The notes under the pieces are model-generated. The model had not been told where the DNA came from. It saw only the letters and a program-made list of their open reading frames with translations, and searched no databases. The position numbers and the translations under genes are program-made. From contig DHPR01000015.1 in the NCBI GenBank assembly GCA_002410925.1, positions 1 to 29,754 of the forward strand: a stretch of 29,754 nt of DNA, given 5' to 3'. Position 1 is the first letter of the stretch, and every line of letters begins with the position of its first letter. Below are positions 1 to 6,957 of this stretch, in pieces. The stretch is from UBA5359 sp002410925 [NCBI: bacterium UBP13_UBA5359]. Its GTDB lineage: Bacteria > UBP13 > UBA5359.

Positions 1-72
1 GAAGAACGTGACATCTTAAAAAAAGCAGTCATCTTCTTCACGAAGGAGAGCGAAAGCGGTTCGAGTTTATAG
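1..72 (+). pseudogene. IS3-family OrfA C-terminal end
   Basis: The frame from base 1 reads ERDILKKAVIFF and ends at a TAG at 70-72. ERDILKKA followed by two aromatic residues is the common C-terminus of IS3-family OrfA, the helix-turn-helix protein encoded before OrfB. Only the last 23 residues are inside the window. The run of seven A at 18-24 would allow -1 slippage to join this frame to OrfB, as is known for IS3 elements. It could be part of an intact orfA upstream, but its OrfB partner is broken. Confidence 0.7.
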
Positions 73-540
73 CGGACCATGAAGGCCAGTTCTCCATAGA
101 GACAGGATGCCGAGTTCTGGGCGTATCCCCCAGTGGGTATTACGCTTATAAGCGACGTGACGCCAGCAGGCGTGAGGAAGATAACGTCAAACTGTTGGAG
201 GCCATAACGGATATCCATAAGGAGAGTAAAGAGATCTACGGAGTTCGCATGGTGCATAAAGAGCTTATAAAGAAGGGATGGGAGTGCTCTGTAAACCGGG
301 TAGCGCAGTTGATGCGAAGAGCCGGGCTCAAGTCTAAAACAGGTAAGAAGTTCAAGGTAACAACGGATTCTGAGCACAACTATCCGGTGGCGGATAATCT
401 GTTGAACCGGAACTTCAGCGTAGACGAGCCTAATAAAGCCTGGGTGGGAGACATAACGTATATGCAAAATACGCAGACGCAAGGATCGTTATTGCTGCTT
501 GGTTTTGCCTCTATTTTTGCCGAGTGCAGTATTGATTGCG
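1..540 (+). mobile_element. Decayed IS3-family insertion sequence, right part only
   Basis: The window opens inside an IS3-family element. The end of an OrfA-like frame (ERDILKKAVIFF) is followed in the -1 frame by an OrfB-like frame (CRVLGVSPSGYYAYKRR, then EIYGVRMVHKEL, then WVGDITY). This two-frame layout with an A7 run at 18-24 as a possible slippage site is typical of IS3 elements. The left end lies outside the window. After the first catalytic Asp (GDITY) the frame stops resembling a transposase, but shifting frame near 505 gives VLPLFLPSAVLIA, which fits the usual VLDLFSRRIVGWA. The remaining two catalytic acidic residues and the right inverted repeat were not found, so the element should be inactive. 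Where the element ends (about 540) is my estimate. Confidence 0.8.
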
Positions 541-623
541 ATAAAAACTCTCCAATAACACAGGAGTTTTACGCTATGGTACAAAACAAATTCCAATATG
601 CGATTTCGGGCTTGACTTTTTGA
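57..623 (+). pseudogene. IS3-family transposase OrfB, degenerate
   Basis: The reading frame resembles the IS3 OrfB N-terminal half: FIADHEGQFSIETGCRVLGVS, SGYYAYKRR, then the HTH_21-like part (IHKESKEIYGVRMVHKELIKKG), and the start of the rve/DDE integrase domain (NKAWVGDITY), which carries the first catalytic Asp. After about base 465 the frame gives unrelated residues and stops at TGA 621-623. A one-base frame change near 505 restores an rve-like pattern for about 13 residues. The rest of the integrase core, including the second Asp and the Glu, is missing. No convincing start codon precedes the homology, which fits expression from OrfA by frameshift in the ancestor. This is a decayed gene; no function is expected. 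Confidence 0.75.
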
Positions 624-640
624 AAATGTCATAGTAATAG

Positions 641-664
641 TGCGTCTTTGCTAATTAAGACGCA
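641..664. other. Perfect 8-bp inverted repeat (hairpin)
   Basis: TGCGTCTT (641-648) and AAGACGCA (657-664) are perfect inverted repeats around an 8-base loop. No T-run follows on either side, so it is not a classic rho-independent terminator. It lies between the transposase remnant and the GrpB gene and may be a relic of an element end or a weak terminator. Bases 541-640 hold only AT-rich sequence with a weak AAAACTC/GAGTTTT dyad (544-550, 564-570). Confidence 0.4.
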
Positions 665-718
665 TCGGGGATAATTCATATAATCGAAATAAATAAAAAA
701 TGAAATTTGGATGCGGCT

Positions 719-1276
719 ATGAGAAAGAGATTATCTGAAATGACATTAGAAGAGCTATGGGAGCTTTTCCCAATACGACTTTGCTCCCATAATCGCTGCT
801 GGAGATCATGGTATGATGAAGAACATGATGCGCTCTTAAAAAGGCTTCCGTTCGGCACTCGAATTTATCATATTGGCAGTACTGCTATTGAAACTATATG
901 GGCCAAGCCTATTGTTGATTTGCTGATAGAAGTAAACTCTGATGAGATTTCTTGCGTTGATAAGATCATTACGGATAGCGGTTATATTTGCATGAATGTA
1001 GAAGCTGATCGGCGGGACTATAACAAAGGCTATACCGAAAACGGATTTGCAGAGCGAGTATTCCATCTTCATTTGAGAATAATCGGGGACCATGATGAGC
1101 TGTATTTTCGGGATTATCTAATTGCCCATCCGGACATTGCCAGGGACTATGAAACGCTTAAATTGTCTTTGTGGAAAAAGTATGAACACGACCGGGATGG
1201 ATATACAAATGCAAAACACGCCTTCATTACGAAGTGGACTCAAAAAGCAAAGCAAGAATATGCAAACCGATATTGA
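719..1276 (+). CDS. GrpB family protein (UPF0157), nucleotidyltransferase-like fold
   Basis: This encodes 185 residues, the usual length for the GrpB/UPF0157 family, whose fold is related to nucleotidyltransferases. The biochemical role is not well defined for most members; some are fused to dephospho-CoA kinase (CoaE). Family hallmarks seen are the HIGSTAIETIWAKPIVDLLIEV segment near residues 50-75, FHLHLR near 120, and the C-terminal block from YFRDYLIAHPDIARDYE to KYEHDRDGY. In the usual family sequence the HIGSTA motif is followed by P-G; here the residues are E-T. I chose ATG 719 because it gives the typical N-terminus MRKRLSEMTLEELW; an in-frame TTG at 707 adds four residues. Neither start has a good ribosome binding site. 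It stands alone between an IS remnant and a hairpin, so recent acquisition is possible. Confidence 0.88.
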   Translation: MRKRLSEMTLEELWELFPIRLCSHNRCWRSWYDEEHDALLKRLPFGTRIYHIGSTAIETIWAKPIVDLLIEVNSDEISCVDKIITDSGYICMNVEADRRDYNKGYTENGFAERVFHLHLRIIGDHDELYFRDYLIAHPDIARDYETLKLSLWKKYEHDRDGYTNAKHAFITKWTQKAKQEYANRY

Positions 1277-1302
1277 CATCATTCACCGTTCACTGATAGC
1301 CT

Positions 1303-1336
1303 AGGCACACTTGTAGCAAATGCTGCAAGTGTGCCT
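1303..1336. terminator. Strong hairpin between convergent genes, possible bidirectional terminator
   Basis: Left arm 1303-1318 and right arm 1321-1336 pair over 16 positions with one G-T wobble and a 2-base turn, giving a very stable hairpin (core GGCACACTTG/CAAGTGTGCC). It sits between the GrpB gene (+) and the ankyrin gene (-), where a shared terminator is expected. No clear T-run follows on either strand, so termination efficiency is uncertain; it could also protect 3' ends. The rest of 1277-1407 shows nothing else I can name. Confidence 0.5.
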
Positions 1337-1407
1337 TATGGAATTAGCTGCGTTGATAATTGTTTCGGTTACAAAAAAGCCGTTCTTTCTGAGGAGCTGC
1401 TTTTCCT

Positions 1408-3879
1408 TTATCTTTTTTCAGGATCTGCAGCAGCCTGAAGGAGGGCAACTATGTCGGTAAAACCGTTTCTCATAGCGTAATACATGGGCGTATGCTTGGC
1501 AATATCTCTAATACCTGGAGTTGCTCCTTTGTCGAGGAGCATGATTACTATATTTTTATTACCTGCATTGGCGGAAAAATGCAAAGGCGTAAGATCTTTG
1601 TCATTGCGTGCGTTTGGATCGGCGCCTTTTTCTAGAAGGATTTTGACGATGCTATCAAAACTGTTAAAAACCGCGTTGTGCAGCGGAGTCCATTTCTTGG
1701 CATCCTGTGCGTTAATATTTGCTTTATTAGTGAGCAGTATGTTTACCATCTCTTTATTGTCTGCATTGGCTGCGTAGTGCAGAGGAGTGAGCTTTTCATT
1801 GTTCGAGGCATTTATATCGGCACCGGCGTTCAGAAGCATGGCAGCAATATTTGCATTGCTTTTATAGGCAGCATTATGCAATGGCGTCCATCCGTTGAGA
1901 TCTTTCATATTAACATTCGCTCTATTCTTTATTAAAAGATTTACTATCTCCTTGTGATCGGTGAGTGCTGCCAGGTGAAGCGGTGTTATGCCCGTGGTGA
2001 GGGTAGGATTGGCATTGGCTTCGGAGAGTATCAGCGAAGCAACAATCTCTGCGTAACCGCTATAAGCGGCAAGATGCAGGGCTGTCCAGCCATCTGTATT
2101 TGCGGCATCAACAGCTGCGCCATTAGCGATTAAAAGATTTGTTATACTTAGATGCCCTCTTCTAGCTGCTATATGCAATGGAGTGACTTTATCTATAGAG
2201 GGTGCATTCACGTTAGCTTTATAGCTTAGCAGCAGTTTAGGTATTTCCAATATATCCTGTGCGACAGCTCTGTGCAAAGGTGTTATTCCATTCTTGTCGG
2301 CAATATTTACCTTCATACTCTTTGCCTGCAGGATGACCTGAGTTTGCTGCAAGCTCTTTGCCGCGGCAAGATGTAACGGCGTCTCGCCTGTATCGTTAGC
2401 GGCATTGACATTGGCACCGTTATTGATAAGCCATCTGGTCATATTAGGGAAATCACTGTTAGCACTCAGGTGAAGAGGTGTGTTGCCGGTATTATCAGAT
2501 GCGTTAATATCGGCACCTGCGGTGAGCAGGTCTGTAGCCTCTTTTTCATTGCCGCTGAGGGCTACTTTGTGAAGCGCTGTATAGCCCTCTTTATCTCTGG
2601 CGTTAATATCTGCACCCTGGTTGGTGAGAAGCCAGGCCACTTTACGATGCTCACAGATAACCGCCCAATAGAGTGGCGTAAAACCTTTCTTGTCCATAAT
2701 GCCAATATCGGCTTTGCATGATATGAGAAGATGCGCCATATCCAGGTGTCCCCAAAAAGCCGCTTTGTGTAAAGGGGTCATGCCGTCGTTATCCGCGGCA
2801 TCGACATTGGCGCCGTTGCTGATAAGTAAGCGGGCAAAGGCATTATGACCCCATAAAGCGGCAAAATGTAATGGAGACCATTGGCTGGCATTAACGGCAT
2901 TGACTTCGGCCGCACGGCTAAGCAGCGCTTTGGCGATATCCTGATAACCCCAGAAGGTGGCTTTGTGTAAAGGCGTTTCACCGGCGTTATCTCTGCAATT
3001 TGGATCAGCTCCGCGCATAAGCAGCAGTTCAACGATCTCTGTTTTGCCGTTAAATGCGGCTTTATGCAAAGGGGTAAAGCCGCATTTATCCTTGATTTCA
3101 GGGTCTGTCCCTTTATCAAGAAGGAGCAAAACCATAGCTCGTTTTCCTTCGGATGTGGCGTAGTGCAGAGCTGTGAGCGATTTCTCATCCTTTGCATTTA
3201 CGTCGGCGGAGCGCTGCAGCAAGGCATCGGCTATCTCTGTTGTTGAATACCTTACGGCTGCGTGCAGAGGCAAGAGGCCGTTCTCCGCACATTCAACGAG
3301 CATGGGGTTGCTGTTAAGGAGAGCCTGAATTTTTTCAATATCTCTATTGATTATATAATCGATCAAACCTGGCCTGGCTCCGTTAGCGACAAGGTAGTCG
3401 AAAATTTTACTTTGGTGCGCCATAGCGGCACAACGAAGAGGGGTTGCTCCAGTCTCATCCTTGGCGTTTAAGAAGGACGGATTAGCTTTTAATAAAGCAG
3501 CTAAACCGGTAATATCGCCATTCTTTGCTAAAGTGTGTATAGTTGTTTCTGTGGTAAGGGTTTGCAGATACTGCACAAGGTTGCTGCGCTTAAGCCTTGT
3601 CGCCCAGTCCAATGGGGTCAGACCGTTTTTGTCGTAAACAGCTATATTCGCACCCCTGGCAAGCAGAAACTTGACTATATTTGTCTGCTCTTTTATTACT
3701 GCCCAATGAAGCAGTGTCAAGCCCTCATTATCGGTAGCGTTTAGAAGTTCGGGAGATGCTTCGATAAGCGCACTTATGCCCTGCAGATCTCCGTGATTGA
3801 TCATATCGTGTATATTGGAAGCCGCTGCCGGCATGCAGAAAAAGAGCAGTAGAAATAAATAGACGAATAACCTGTTCAT
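1408..3879 (-). CDS. Secreted ankyrin-repeat protein, 823 residues
   Basis: The protein begins with a clear signal peptide (MNRLFVYLFLLLFFCMPAAA, cleavage probably after residue 20). The remainder is almost entirely ankyrin repeats of about 33 residues. I count 22 copies of the TPLHxA-type motif, with GADxNAxD-type loops between them, plus three variant units near residues 24-51, 114-141 and 172-199 that share the pattern D-I/L-x4-ALL-x2-NP-x-L. No enzymatic or transmembrane domain is visible after the signal, so it is likely periplasmic, surface-associated or released and acts by binding proteins. The start is supported by GAAAGAGGA about 4 bases upstream. It follows the lipoprotein gene by 23 bases and is probably cotranscribed. 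Exported ankyrin arrays are often linked to host or partner interaction, but many free-living bacteria have them, so the role is open. Confidence 0.93.
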   Translation of the reverse strand: MNRLFVYLFLLLFFCMPAAASNIHDMINHGDLQGISALIEASPELLNATDNEGLTLLHWAVIKEQTNIVKFLLARGANIAVYDKNGLTPLDWATRLKRSNLVQYLQTLTTETTIHTLAKNGDITGLAALLKANPSFLNAKDETGATPLRCAAMAHQSKIFDYLVANGARPGLIDYIINRDIEKIQALLNSNPMLVECAENGLLPLHAAVRYSTTEIADALLQRSADVNAKDEKSLTALHYATSEGKRAMVLLLLDKGTDPEIKDKCGFTPLHKAAFNGKTEIVELLLMRGADPNCRDNAGETPLHKATFWGYQDIAKALLSRAAEVNAVNASQWSPLHFAALWGHNAFARLLISNGANVDAADNDGMTPLHKAAFWGHLDMAHLLISCKADIGIMDKKGFTPLYWAVICEHRKVAWLLTNQGADINARDKEGYTALHKVALSGNEKEATDLLTAGADINASDNTGNTPLHLSANSDFPNMTRWLINNGANVNAANDTGETPLHLAAAKSLQQTQVILQAKSMKVNIADKNGITPLHRAVAQDILEIPKLLLSYKANVNAPSIDKVTPLHIAARRGHLSITNLLIANGAAVDAANTDGWTALHLAAYSGYAEIVASLILSEANANPTLTTGITPLHLAALTDHKEIVNLLIKNRANVNMKDLNGWTPLHNAAYKSNANIAAMLLNAGADINASNNEKLTPLHYAANADNKEMVNILLTNKANINAQDAKKWTPLHNAVFNSFDSIVKILLEKGADPNARNDKDLTPLHFSANAGNKNIVIMLLDKGATPGIRDIAKHTPMYYAMRNGFTDIVALLQAAADPEKR

Positions 3880-3902
3880 AATTCCTCTTTCTACCGTTAT
3901 GT

Positions 3903-4967
3903 CTATTTCTTATTAACCGCCTGGATTTCCAGTTGATCTTCTGTAACGGCGACGGTATCGGTGAAGGCCTGGCAAATATACGGATCATTGATATTTTGAA
4001 CCCAGGAAACCGTAACCGTATATCCTTCAGGCTTCAGGTCGTTATCAAGGAAGAAGCTCGGCTTATCGAGGACAATATGTTTGAGCTCTCTGGGGCCGAT
4101 GACAAGGTCTACTTCATAATGCATATTCTCATTGTTGCGGCTAACAAGGTTGGCCTCGGAAGCATCTTCCTGAGAAATATCGGATTGCCTGGGTTGCTCC
4201 TCCGTGATTGCAGACCTTGGTGTGCGTTGTATAGCTTTACGCTCCGGAGCTTTTCTTGGAGTATTAACGGGGAGGCCGTCCCGGGCACCCGGCATCAACA
4301 GCATCATATCCTGGTCAATGCCTTCTGTTGCAGGCTTTGCAGGGGGAGTCGAGTCTGTTTCCAGAATAAGCCTGGCTGCATTTTTACGCCCGAAATCGAT
4401 ATCCGAACTATTTCTCAATAAGACATAAGCAGTCCATTCATTTTTCGATTTAATCTTAAGAACGCTGCTGCTTCCCGATACCTTTACGGGTTTTTTTACG
4501 AAACCGACAAATAAAACGTCGATAGGCGATTCCTGCATTTCAAAAACCACCTTATCAACGATAATAAACCCATCAACAGATACTTTATGCAGATAAAAGC
4601 CGGAATAAATCAAAAGAGCTCTTAGTGATTCATCCGGCTTCGATATACCGGCATTTTTCATTAACTCTCGTATGCTGTTAACAAGGTTATCTCTCTCTTC
4701 AGGCTTGGCGCGGAGCAGCCGCACAGCTTGCTGAGCAATACTTAAGCGAGGATCGTTCTGGTGTATTTTAAGTCCGTAATCTATCCAGGCCATACCATTA
4801 TCATACTCTTCCTGGGCCAAAAAAGCGGCACTATAGTCAAGACACTCTTCTACCGTGGCTTTAGCCTGCTTTGTTTCCGGTTCTGCGCACGAACCGCAGG
4901 AAAGAATAGAAATAATCGAAATGAGAACGGTGGTAACTATGAATGACAGCTTTGATGATATTCTCAT
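3903..4967 (-). CDS. Putative lipoprotein of unknown function
   Basis: I do not recognise this 354-residue protein. Its N-terminus has a short basic region, a hydrophobic stretch (residues 8-22) and a lipobox-like ILSC with Cys24 (a second Cys at 27), so a lipid-anchored exported protein is likely; Leu at -2 is less common. Residues 40-85 look helical and TPR-like (AAFLAQEEYDNGMAWIDYGL). The middle part (about 110-210) is rich in beta-type hydrophobic patterns. Residues about 212-275 are polar and rich in Pro, Arg, Ser and Glu, probably a flexible linker, followed by a beta-rich C-terminal domain ending in EIQAVNKK. GAGGAG lies 6 bases before the ATG. It is the first gene of the minus-strand pair with the ankyrin protein, so the two may work together at the cell surface. 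Confidence 0.7.
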   Translation of the reverse strand: MRISSKLSFIVTTVLISIISILSCGSCAEPETKQAKATVEECLDYSAAFLAQEEYDNGMAWIDYGLKIHQNDPRLSIAQQAVRLLRAKPEERDNLVNSIRELMKNAGISKPDESLRALLIYSGFYLHKVSVDGFIIVDKVVFEMQESPIDVLFVGFVKKPVKVSGSSSVLKIKSKNEWTAYVLLRNSSDIDFGRKNAARLILETDSTPPAKPATEGIDQDMMLLMPGARDGLPVNTPRKAPERKAIQRTPRSAITEEQPRQSDISQEDASEANLVSRNNENMHYEVDLVIGPRELKHIVLDKPSFFLDNDLKPEGYTVTVSWVQNINDPYICQAFTDTVAVTEDQLEIQAVNKK

Positions 4968-4988
4968 TACTTGCTCCTCATGCTATAT

Positions 4989-5018
4989 ATAATAATGTTA
5001 TACATATTTAATATTCAA
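4989..5018 (-). promoter_or_regulatory. Putative sigma-70-type promoter of the lipoprotein/ankyrin unit
   Basis: On the minus strand, TTGAAT (5018-5013) and TATTAT (4994-4989) are separated by 18 bases. The predicted start near 4982 would give a short leader containing GAGGAG before the ATG at 4967. It is predicted by eye only, in an AT-rich stretch where chance matches are common. Confidence 0.35.
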
Positions 5019-5081
5019 CAACACCGATCGCTTGTCCTGCTAGCAGATTTTAAACTACGGAGTTTCTTAACGGGGTTCGCT

Positions 5082-5102
5082 CAGCTGGCAATTGTTCAGC
5101 TG
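5082..5102. promoter_or_regulatory. CAGCTG-CAATTG-CAGCTG dyad in the divergent region
   Basis: Two CAGCTG palindromes (5082-5087 and 5097-5102) flank a CAATTG palindrome (5089-5094), making a near-symmetric 21-base site. A smaller dyad AAACT/AGTTT lies at 5052-5065. The position between two divergent transcription units suggests an operator, but no regulator is visible here and a chance arrangement is possible. Confidence 0.25.
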
Positions 5103-5126
5103 CGCGGAGCTGTCTCTCAATCATAT

Positions 5127-5156
5127 TTGTAATCTTTTTTTAGCATGTGATAGAAT
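5127..5156 (+). promoter_or_regulatory. Putative promoter for the plus-strand block
   Basis: TTGTAA (5127-5132) and TAGAAT (5151-5156) are 18 bases apart, and the -10 is extended by TG (TGATAGAAT). The predicted start near 5163 leaves a leader of about 95 bases before the first gene. The prediction is by eye. Confidence 0.35.
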
Positions 5157-5258
5157 TTAATGATTGCTATTTTAATGCAATGACATTTTTGGTATTGATT
5201 TTGTGGAGAGAATAAAGTGACGGCCGACAAATATATTTAACAATGGAAGGTAGCAAAC

Positions 5259-5531
5259 ATGAACAAGATAGCAGCAACATTTAACAGAGCCGGCAAGCGT
5301 TATTACAAAGCGGGCAAATATACGGAAGCTGTAGATGCCTTTATGACGGGGATTGCATATGATCCCAAGAATGCTTCTTTGCGTTATAATCTTGCCGCTG
5401 CGCTTTTTAAAAGCGGAGATTATAGCTCTTCTGCGCTGGAAGCGGAGAAAGCGCTGGCTATTGATCCTGATTACGAAAAGGCTAGAGATCTGCTTGACAG
5501 CTTGAGAGCAATGTGGCTGGTAGATAAATAG
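5259..5531 (+). CDS. Small tetratricopeptide-repeat protein
   Basis: This 90-residue protein consists of about two TPR units: NRAGKRYYKAGKYTEAVDAFMTGIAYDPKN (residues 8-37) and LRYNLAAALFKSGDYSSSALEAEKALAIDPDY (39-70), followed by a short helix. TPR units form helical hairpins that bind partner proteins, so this is probably a soluble adaptor. There is no signal peptide or membrane segment. GGAAGGT precedes the ATG by 7 bases. It is the first gene of the long plus-strand block, 15 bases before the phasin-like gene, and likely cotranscribed with it. No specific partner can be named. Confidence 0.8.
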   Translation: MNKIAATFNRAGKRYYKAGKYTEAVDAFMTGIAYDPKNASLRYNLAAALFKSGDYSSSALEAEKALAIDPDYEKARDLLDSLRAMWLVDK

Positions 5532-5546
5532 ATAAAGGAGGTCGCT

Positions 5547-5843
5547 ATGTCAACTTTCACGGAACGTTTGCTGCTGATGGGTATGGGTGGCTTTGCAGTA
5601 GCCCAGGATACCGTTCGGGATCTGATGGATGATCTTGTAAGACGCGGAGAGATGAGTCGTGAAGATGCTCATGGCCTGGCGAGGGATCTGGAGGAACGCG
5701 GACGTAGGGAGCGTGAAGAGCTCAGCGATATGATCAGAACACAGATAACCGGCATGATAGAGCGGGCTGACATTGCTACTAAATCCGATATACGCAGTCT
5801 GGAAGAGCGATTGGATGATTTGGAGAAGAAGCTATCCATGTAG
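5547..5843 (+). CDS. Phasin-like coiled-coil protein
   Basis: This 98-residue protein starts with a hydrophobic amphipathic segment (TERLLLMGMGGFAVAQDTV), followed by a charged helical region rich in Arg, Glu and Asp, and ends with DIRSLEERLDDLEKKLSM, a predicted coiled coil. The pattern, including the ADIATKSDIRSLEERLDDLEKKL-type end, matches small phasin-superfamily proteins annotated in many bacteria with no link to polyhydroxyalkanoate granules. No PHA synthase gene lies in the window, so a granule role is not supported; a structural or surface-coating helix is the most that can be said. It has a near-perfect Shine-Dalgarno sequence (AAGGAGGT) 5 bases before the ATG, which predicts strong translation. 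Confidence 0.65.
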   Translation: MSTFTERLLLMGMGGFAVAQDTVRDLMDDLVRRGEMSREDAHGLARDLEERGRREREELSDMIRTQITGMIERADIATKSDIRSLEERLDDLEKKLSM

Positions 5844-5857
5844 TTCAGAGGTGTTCG

Positions 5858-6865
5858 GTGCGGAGATCTGCTGCCTTTTTTTTATCGGTACTCGTTACGG
5901 TAATCGCTTTGCTGGCAGTTTGCAAACGCGGTCTTTCCCTTTGCAGCAGGGAGTATTACATGATGGGTACCATAGTGAGGATCACTTTGCCCCTTCGTTA
6001 TAGTGATGCCGCCGCTGAAACGGCTCACAGGATGCGCCATATTGCTTCACAGGTTAACGCTTTCTCTGCTGCCGGTGATATAGCATGTATCAACAGATCG
6101 GTAAAGCCTGTGAAGGTTTCTGCTGCTACTTTTCAGCTGCTGAGAGCAGGCCTGGATCTCTGCAAAAAGACGGATGGCGCCTTTGATATAACCTGTGGCC
6201 GTTTGTCCGAAATTTGGGGCTTCAAGGAGGGAAAGTATCGTATTCCGAAAGATAGTGAGATCGAGCGGGCGCTCACCGGAGTGAATTATCGTTTGATAGA
6301 TCTTTCAGAGCCGTTTGTCGTATCCGGAAGAACGAAAAATACCAGGGTTGATCCGGGCGGTATAGCCAAGGGATTTATAGTCGATCGAGCGGTGGATTTT
6401 CTGATCGGCAGAGGTGTTCCTTATGGGATTATCGATGCCGGCGGTGATTTAAGGTGCTGGGGCACAAAGCCTCGAAAAAGACCGTGGGTTATCGGTGTGC
6501 AAAACCCCAGACATACCGATAGTATTATCGGCAGATTGCTTATCGATAGGCCTGCCGCTATCGCCACTTCTGGTGATTATCAGCGCTTTTTTATAAAGGA
6601 CGGCAAGAGATATTGCCACATCATGGATCCCTCAAGGGGCAGGCCGGCTGATAAGGTAATGAGTGCAACGGTTATAGGTGCTAATGCAGCAGAGACTGAT
6701 GCCATGGCTACCGCCGTATGCGTTTTGGGCGTGAAAAAGGGTTTGGAATTGCTGCGCAAAAATGGTATGGATGGTATTATCATCGATAAAGACGGCAGGA
6801 CGAGCTTTACCTCCGGGATTAGCAAGATATTTATTCAGGAAAAAGATAATGCGGTTCTACCCTGA
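5858..6865 (+). CDS. apbE: FAD:protein FMN transferase (ApbE)
   Basis: ApbE transfers FMN from FAD to a Thr or Ser of exported flavoproteins, with Mg2+. Of 335 residues, an N-terminal hydrophobic segment (about 6-21) anchors or exports the protein; Cys22 follows it, but LAVC is a poor lipobox. Family motifs follow in order: YYMMGTIVRITL (about 32-43), VDPGGIAKGFIVDRA, YGIIDAGGDLRCWG, IATSGDYQRFF, YCHIMDPSRGRPA and NAAETDAMATAVCVLG, the last with the metal-binding Asp/Thr region. The GTG start is supported by AGAGGTG just upstream. No flavinylation target (for example RnfG or NqrC) is present in the window. The 92 bases downstream hold only a weak dyad (6885-6893 with 6909-6917). Confident by motif content. 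Confidence 0.95.
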   Translation: MRRSAAFFLSVLVTVIALLAVCKRGLSLCSREYYMMGTIVRITLPLRYSDAAAETAHRMRHIASQVNAFSAAGDIACINRSVKPVKVSAATFQLLRAGLDLCKKTDGAFDITCGRLSEIWGFKEGKYRIPKDSEIERALTGVNYRLIDLSEPFVVSGRTKNTRVDPGGIAKGFIVDRAVDFLIGRGVPYGIIDAGGDLRCWGTKPRKRPWVIGVQNPRHTDSIIGRLLIDRPAAIATSGDYQRFFIKDGKRYCHIMDPSRGRPADKVMSATVIGANAAETDAMATAVCVLGVKKGLELLRKNGMDGIIIDKDGRTSFTSGISKIFIQEKDNAVLP

Positions 6866-6957
6866 TGCCCGCGAAGATGGCATATCGATCTCTCATTTCA
6901 TAGGCATAAGAGATCGAAGATGCAGGATAACCGGCATATAAATAGAATAATTACTTA

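Noticed and set aside
1484-3744. Many plus-strand open frames opposite the ankyrin gene
   Set aside because: They are antisense shadows caused by the repeated codon pattern of the ankyrin repeats and have no ribosome binding sites or homology.
6885-6917. Inverted repeat TCGATCTCT/AGAGATCGA between apbE and maf
   Set aside because: Nine pairs around a 15-base loop with no T-run; too weak to call a terminator or an operator.
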